Positions 37,542 through 41,038 of a stretch of 41,038 nucleotides of DNA are shown one piece after another; position 1 is the first letter of the stretch, and every line of letters begins with the position of its first letter. The DNA lies in NCBI GenBank assembly GCA_003559375.1, contig PWLN01000234.1:1-41038 (forward strand). Direction: 5' to 3'. A program made the position numbers and the translations under genes. The notes below the pieces were generated by a model, which made no database searches, was not told the DNA's origin, and was given only the letters and a program-made list of their open reading frames with translations. The DNA comes from Balneolaceae bacterium. GTDB taxonomy: Bacteria > Bacteroidota > Rhodothermia > Balneolales > Balneolaceae.

Positions 37542-37543
37542 AA

Positions 37544-37571
37544 GGTTTAAGGTTTAAGGTTTGTGGTTTTT
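37544..37571. repeat. Four degenerate GGTTTNN heptamers
   Basis: GGTTTAA, GGTTTAA, GGTTTGT and GGTTTTT run in tandem from 37544 to 37571, starting 2 bases after the TAG of the LolA-like gene. Unit length, leading GGTTT and distance from the stop codon are the same as in the block at 24684-24725. Confidence 0.8.
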
Positions 37572-37708
37572 GGCTTCAGCAAAAAGAACGCATACTTATT
37601 ATTGTATTTTACATCGTAAATCCTTTCCCGTTTGCCATCTGCCGACTTCTGATTCCGCTCAAATCACGAACGATCCGGTAAGTGCCCTCAGGGTATCATT
37701 CAATACTG

Positions 37709-40651
37709 TCAAAAAGGTACTACAGCTTTAACCCTGTAATAAAGATCATATGTATCGTCATTAAATAATTTACTTACTGGCTGGGCAATACCAACTGAGT
37801 GTGATATTCCGATACCGAAAAGACGTAATTCATTTCTTAGTTCTATTCCGGCACCCCACCCTTGCTCAGTACCGGTATCTCCTTCAGCAAAAATTGCATT
37901 CCATACGATACCTGCATCTGATATAAGGTTCACAGTAGTAGAACCAAGTTCTGCTATTCCGAAGAATTTTGTCTGAAGAGATGGCAAAAACGGAATACGA
38001 TACTCCATTGACCCGAACAAAACCTGTCTCCCCGCTATGAAGTCCCGATAGCCCCGAACCCGATCAATATCACGGAAGAATGAAATAAATACCTGTTCAG
38101 GGAGGCTCAGTGATATATTATCATACATGGAAAACCCTATAAAATTTTGAGGAAGCTCATTCCCCCAAACGTGTTGATAACGGGCTTGCAAATAAATACG
38201 CTGAAGCCCTATCGATCGAAATACTGCATATGAATTGATATCAGCACGCAAAAAAGATACATCAGAACCAAGTGATTTTTCTGAAGCCAGTAAACTCACT
38301 TTTAGGCCCCTTCCATCCAGTGGATGAATTGTGTTATCCCTCCATGGGCGTTGCTTTTTTAAAACCCATTCCAGGGCAAAATCTGTCTGTCTGCCTGTTT
38401 CCGGCTTGGGAATATTAGGTAAATCCTCATACCGGTCACGATTTAAAGGATTAATGTGGATATGTCGAAACCGTAATCCGAATTGTGAGAATTGATATGG
38501 CCTGCTAAAAATGTCCAATGGCCATGTTAAAGTCCATTCCCCTCCAGTGTGCTCCTGTACCAAAAAACGGTTTCCGTAAAACATCGAGTTTCCTGGTATT
38601 TTATATAGTGAAAAAATTGAAGTGGGATAGAAACTGTTATTCATATAGTTAACTACACCATAACTATACTCAACGGGATTTGGAAACGAAACCCTGCCAA
38701 TTGTAGAAATAAGATGTGTACCAAGGGGTTCTGTCCAGTTTGTTGTTGCAAATATCCCCCAGTCTCCCTGACCGCCATAATAGGGAAGTGCAAATGAAGC
38801 AACATGCGATATATTTTTTAATGAACGGTATTGAAACCGGTTCAATATGAGAGATTCATCAGTTTCTATCTCAATCGGTATTTGTATCGGCGGTGACTTA
38901 GTTCTCCAGCTTGCATATTCGGTGGCAGGCTCAACCGGAGAGTACTGTACATTCCTGTTAGCATCAACCCAAAAAACCTGATCTCTCCGTGTAGTTTCAC
39001 TGGCTTTTATCAATAGTTTTTCCGGATTACCCGGATCTGATCCGGCAATCCAGCCATAAACCTCACCTCCTGTAAACAGGTGTGTAACCCTTTTTGATAG
39101 GCCGGTATCAAAATCGTAGATAAAAACATTTGGCACTTCATCACGCAGTGATGTATAAGCAATTTTACTATGGCCAGGACTGATTATTGGTTTTCGGTTA
39201 TCAAGAGCACCATCGTCAAGTATAATTTCATTTCCAGTTTGAGGATTAAATAATATCAGGTTTCGATTACCGTATTCATCAAACTTATAAAGCAACCATT
39301 TGTTCTGAGACTCCAGCCATATCGGCCAGTGAAGCTGTATATCACCGGTAAAGTGAGTCACCCTGTTTTCTACTCCTGTAACAATATTCAGGGTTACAAG
39401 ATTGCCGGTTCCATTCTCATTAATAATGTAGCTTATTTCATTTTCAGCCGGACCGTCAACAGGAAAGCGAGCTCTGCGGCTATGAGTAATTCGTTTTTCA
39501 CTCCCGTCATTTACATCAAACCGGAATATATCATTTATAATTGCCGACTGATTACCTCTTGTAAGCCTTGAATAGTACAGAAATTTACCGTCTCGGCTCC
39601 AGCTCAAATCGTCTCGGATACCTCCTTCAGCAACTTTACTGGTTTTTTTGGTGGTATCGTTTTTAACGATGAACAAACTTCGAACAGGCCTGCGTAAAGA
39701 TTCTAAACTTAGTGCCGCTATAAGGCTGTCTTGAGGGCTTACTGCCATGTCGAAATAAAATTGGCCGGGTATATCAATTGGTTCACTACGCAGAGAATCA
39801 ACCCTTTCCATTTGCGATGCAAGTGTATGATAATGGATGTTGATATGCTTTAGCCAGTCTTCATAAAAAGCATCATACCCACCATCCACGTGGTTATCAA
39901 AAGCTTCGAAAAAATCATGATACTCGAATAGGCCAAGCCTTTTGTTCCTGTGAGAAAGCATGTTAACCAGCGTGCTGTCGCCATATTTTTCTGTGAAATA
40001 GAGTACCTGGGAATGACCTACAGCGTACATCAAACGTCCATCTTCAATGGAATTCCCTCTCCTGAAATCGGGGCTGCTGTCAAAAATGGCTTTACGAAGC
40101 CACCTGTCACCCCGCTCAGAATTCCACTCTTCGGCCAGATACTGTGCAATACCTTCAGTCCAGAATAGTGTTAATGGCCTTCCCAGGGCATAATTAAGCA
40201 AGCCCATATTTGTGCGGATAGCTTCAAAATGGAAAATGTGGCCCAATTCATGTGCAATTACACTTCGCAGCCATTTTAAATTTCCGGTTTTCAGAATGCT
40301 GTAATCATTAAGATTTACCCAGATCATTGTATACCCATTTCCTATGGGGTTGGCAAAAGCATTCGGTATTTCATCAATGTCTGCGAGATAAATCCTTATT
40401 TTACTGGAAAATGTAACCCCCAAATTCTCTGAAAGTGCGTTATAACTCTCTTCAGCAATGGCAGCTGCTTCAATTTCTATTCCGGATATTCTATCCGGAT
40501 AGATAATTTCAAAGTGTTTGGTTTCGGCAACGTGCCATTCCAGATAAGGATGATTGCGGTTATTAAATACATTAAACCCCTGGCATAACCCATCAGCAGC
40601 TAATAGTATTACAATTACGAAACCTGATAGTATTGAATTGATTTCTTTCAC
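37709..40651 (-). CDS. Metalloprotease / beta-propeller / outer-membrane barrel protein
   Basis: 980 residues with a signal peptide (INSILSGFVIVILLAADGLCQ). Residues about 40-190 form a peptidase-MA-like domain: HELGH (134-138) supplies two zinc histidines and the catalytic Glu, and WTEGIAQYLAEEW supplies E166 as likely third ligand. Residues about 290-600 contain repeated WD40/PD40-type blades (LSWSRDGKFLYYSRL; ISPGHSKIAYTSLRDEVPNVF). From about 640 the chain changes to amphipathic strands of an Omp85/surface-antigen-like barrel and ends in YRVKAVVPF with the terminal Phe typical of such barrels. The layout suggests a protease and propeller held outside or under an outer-membrane barrel by one chain. 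Orientation and substrate are unknown. It diverges from the gene starting at 40870. Confidence 0.87.
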   Translation of the reverse strand: MKEINSILSGFVIVILLAADGLCQGFNVFNNRNHPYLEWHVAETKHFEIIYPDRISGIEIEAAAIAEESYNALSENLGVTFSSKIRIYLADIDEIPNAFANPIGNGYTMIWVNLNDYSILKTGNLKWLRSVIAHELGHIFHFEAIRTNMGLLNYALGRPLTLFWTEGIAQYLAEEWNSERGDRWLRKAIFDSSPDFRRGNSIEDGRLMYAVGHSQVLYFTEKYGDSTLVNMLSHRNKRLGLFEYHDFFEAFDNHVDGGYDAFYEDWLKHINIHYHTLASQMERVDSLRSEPIDIPGQFYFDMAVSPQDSLIAALSLESLRRPVRSLFIVKNDTTKKTSKVAEGGIRDDLSWSRDGKFLYYSRLTRGNQSAIINDIFRFDVNDGSEKRITHSRRARFPVDGPAENEISYIINENGTGNLVTLNIVTGVENRVTHFTGDIQLHWPIWLESQNKWLLYKFDEYGNRNLILFNPQTGNEIILDDGALDNRKPIISPGHSKIAYTSLRDEVPNVFIYDFDTGLSKRVTHLFTGGEVYGWIAGSDPGNPEKLLIKASETTRRDQVFWVDANRNVQYSPVEPATEYASWRTKSPPIQIPIEIETDESLILNRFQYRSLKNISHVASFALPYYGGQGDWGIFATTNWTEPLGTHLISTIGRVSFPNPVEYSYGVVNYMNNSFYPTSIFSLYKIPGNSMFYGNRFLVQEHTGGEWTLTWPLDIFSRPYQFSQFGLRFRHIHINPLNRDRYEDLPNIPKPETGRQTDFALEWVLKKQRPWRDNTIHPLDGRGLKVSLLASEKSLGSDVSFLRADINSYAVFRSIGLQRIYLQARYQHVWGNELPQNFIGFSMYDNISLSLPEQVFISFFRDIDRVRGYRDFIAGRQVLFGSMEYRIPFLPSLQTKFFGIAELGSTTVNLISDAGIVWNAIFAEGDTGTEQGWGAGIELRNELRLFGIGISHSVGIAQPVSKLFNDDTYDLYYRVKAVVPF

Positions 40652-40718
40652 AAAGGCCCTAAATAATTAAAAATAAATAGTCATGGTTCTATTTCATTAT
40701 TGCATTTAGATATGATAA

Positions 40719-40761
40719 ATTTACGTTTACTATAATATATAATACTGTGGTAAACGTAAAT
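40719..40761. promoter_or_regulatory. 12-bp inverted repeat in the divergent intergenic region
   Basis: ATTTACGTTTAC (40719-40730) is perfectly inverted as GTAAACGTAAAT (40750-40761) around a 19-base AT-rich spacer (TATAATATATAATACTGTG). It lies between the start codons of the protease-barrel gene (40651) and the exported protein at 40870. Position and symmetry suit an operator shared by the two promoters. Confidence 0.5.
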
Positions 40762-40869
40762 AATCGTTATCTGGACTGATTGATTTATCACGTTTTTGAT
40801 ACATATTTTTAACTATGAATTAGTAAGTATTTGTCTTTTCATTTCATAATTCTAATGTATACTGTATGC

Positions 40870-41038
40870 ATGAAAGCCTTTAGATTCATTTACCTTATCC
40901 CTTTGTTGCTTTTTCTGCTTGTTCCATGCAAGGCATATTCGCAGGATGAGTTCATCAAAATGGGCTGGGGTATAGGTTTTTCAGCCGGTGTAATCAATAC
41001 AAGCCTCGCTTCAGGTGGAGAATATTTCTTTGAAGATA
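40870..41038 (+). CDS. Exported protein, start only (probable outer-membrane protein)
   Basis: The first 56 codons are present and the rest lies beyond the window. ATG 40870 opens a signal peptide (MKAFRFIYLIPLLLFLLVPC, then KAYSQ before the likely cleavage site). The mature part begins DEFIKMGWGIGFSAGVINTS, the alternating pattern of an outer-membrane beta-barrel strand. An in-frame ATG 15 bases upstream is possible but gives a poorer signal peptide. Confidence 0.75.
   Translation, partial: MKAFRFIYLIPLLLFLLVPCKAYSQDEFIKMGWGIGFSAGVINTSLASGGEYFFED

Overview
The window looks like a chromosomal segment of an environmental FCB-group bacterium, most plausibly Balneolota/Rhodothermota or a close Bacteroidota relative. 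This is inferred from gene content: a TonB receptor with an N-terminal carboxypeptidase-regulatory-like domain, relaxed lipoboxes, a 25-residue-repeat (DUF285/BspA-like) lipoprotein, a DUF5995 protein, few Shine-Dalgarno sites, and TTG starts. No rRNA, tRNA, IS transposase, prophage or CRISPR array was found.

Layout. 1-3535 (minus strand): two repeat-built surface lipoproteins, the first cut by the window edge, separated by a GC-rich, strongly self-complementary non-coding element (about 1776-2099). 3852-6371: a lipoprotein fusing a GHL10/DigH-like glycosidase domain to a PGRP/Amidase_2 amidase domain. 6663-14568: a type IV pilus-like assembly cluster of unusual compactness: PilB-type ATPase, PilT-type ATPase with an altered Asp box, a PilM-PilN fusion ending in a SPOR domain, a PilO-PilP fusion broken by one in-frame TAA, and a short secretin, closed by an intrinsic terminator. 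14734-16696: overlapping PH-domain membrane proteins (YdbS/YdbT type). 16778-25594: creatininase-family hydrolase, glycine decarboxylase GcvP, ZIP metal transporter, sodium:solute symporter, DUF72 and DUF1499 proteins. 25847-30184: GltX, then a small lipoprotein and TonB receptor pair. 30566-37541: envelope genes (AsmA-like, outer-membrane barrel, Lgt, DUF5995, LolA-like). 37709-40651 (minus): a metalloprotease / beta-propeller / outer-membrane-barrel chain, divergent from the start of another exported protein at 40870.

The most interesting part is 3852-14568. If the assignments are right, three peptidoglycan-linked activities sit beside one trans-envelope machine: an amidase that would strip stem peptides, a GHL10 domain of the family that cuts stripped glycan strands, and a SPOR domain of the family that binds stripped glycan, here fused to the PilMN platform. 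That suggests local wall remodelling coupled to machine assembly or anchoring. The link is an inference from neighbourhood and domain content. No pilin, PilC or prepilin peptidase is in the window, and the TAA in the PilO-PilP gene may mean the machine is broken in this genome, or that the base is an assembly error.

Other structure outside genes: two sets of GGTTTNN heptamer repeats, each starting exactly 2 nt after a stop codon; a nested inverted-repeat element at 30263-30499; a C9A10 homopolymer upstream of the repeat lipoprotein; and a 12-bp inverted repeat in the last divergent intergenic region.
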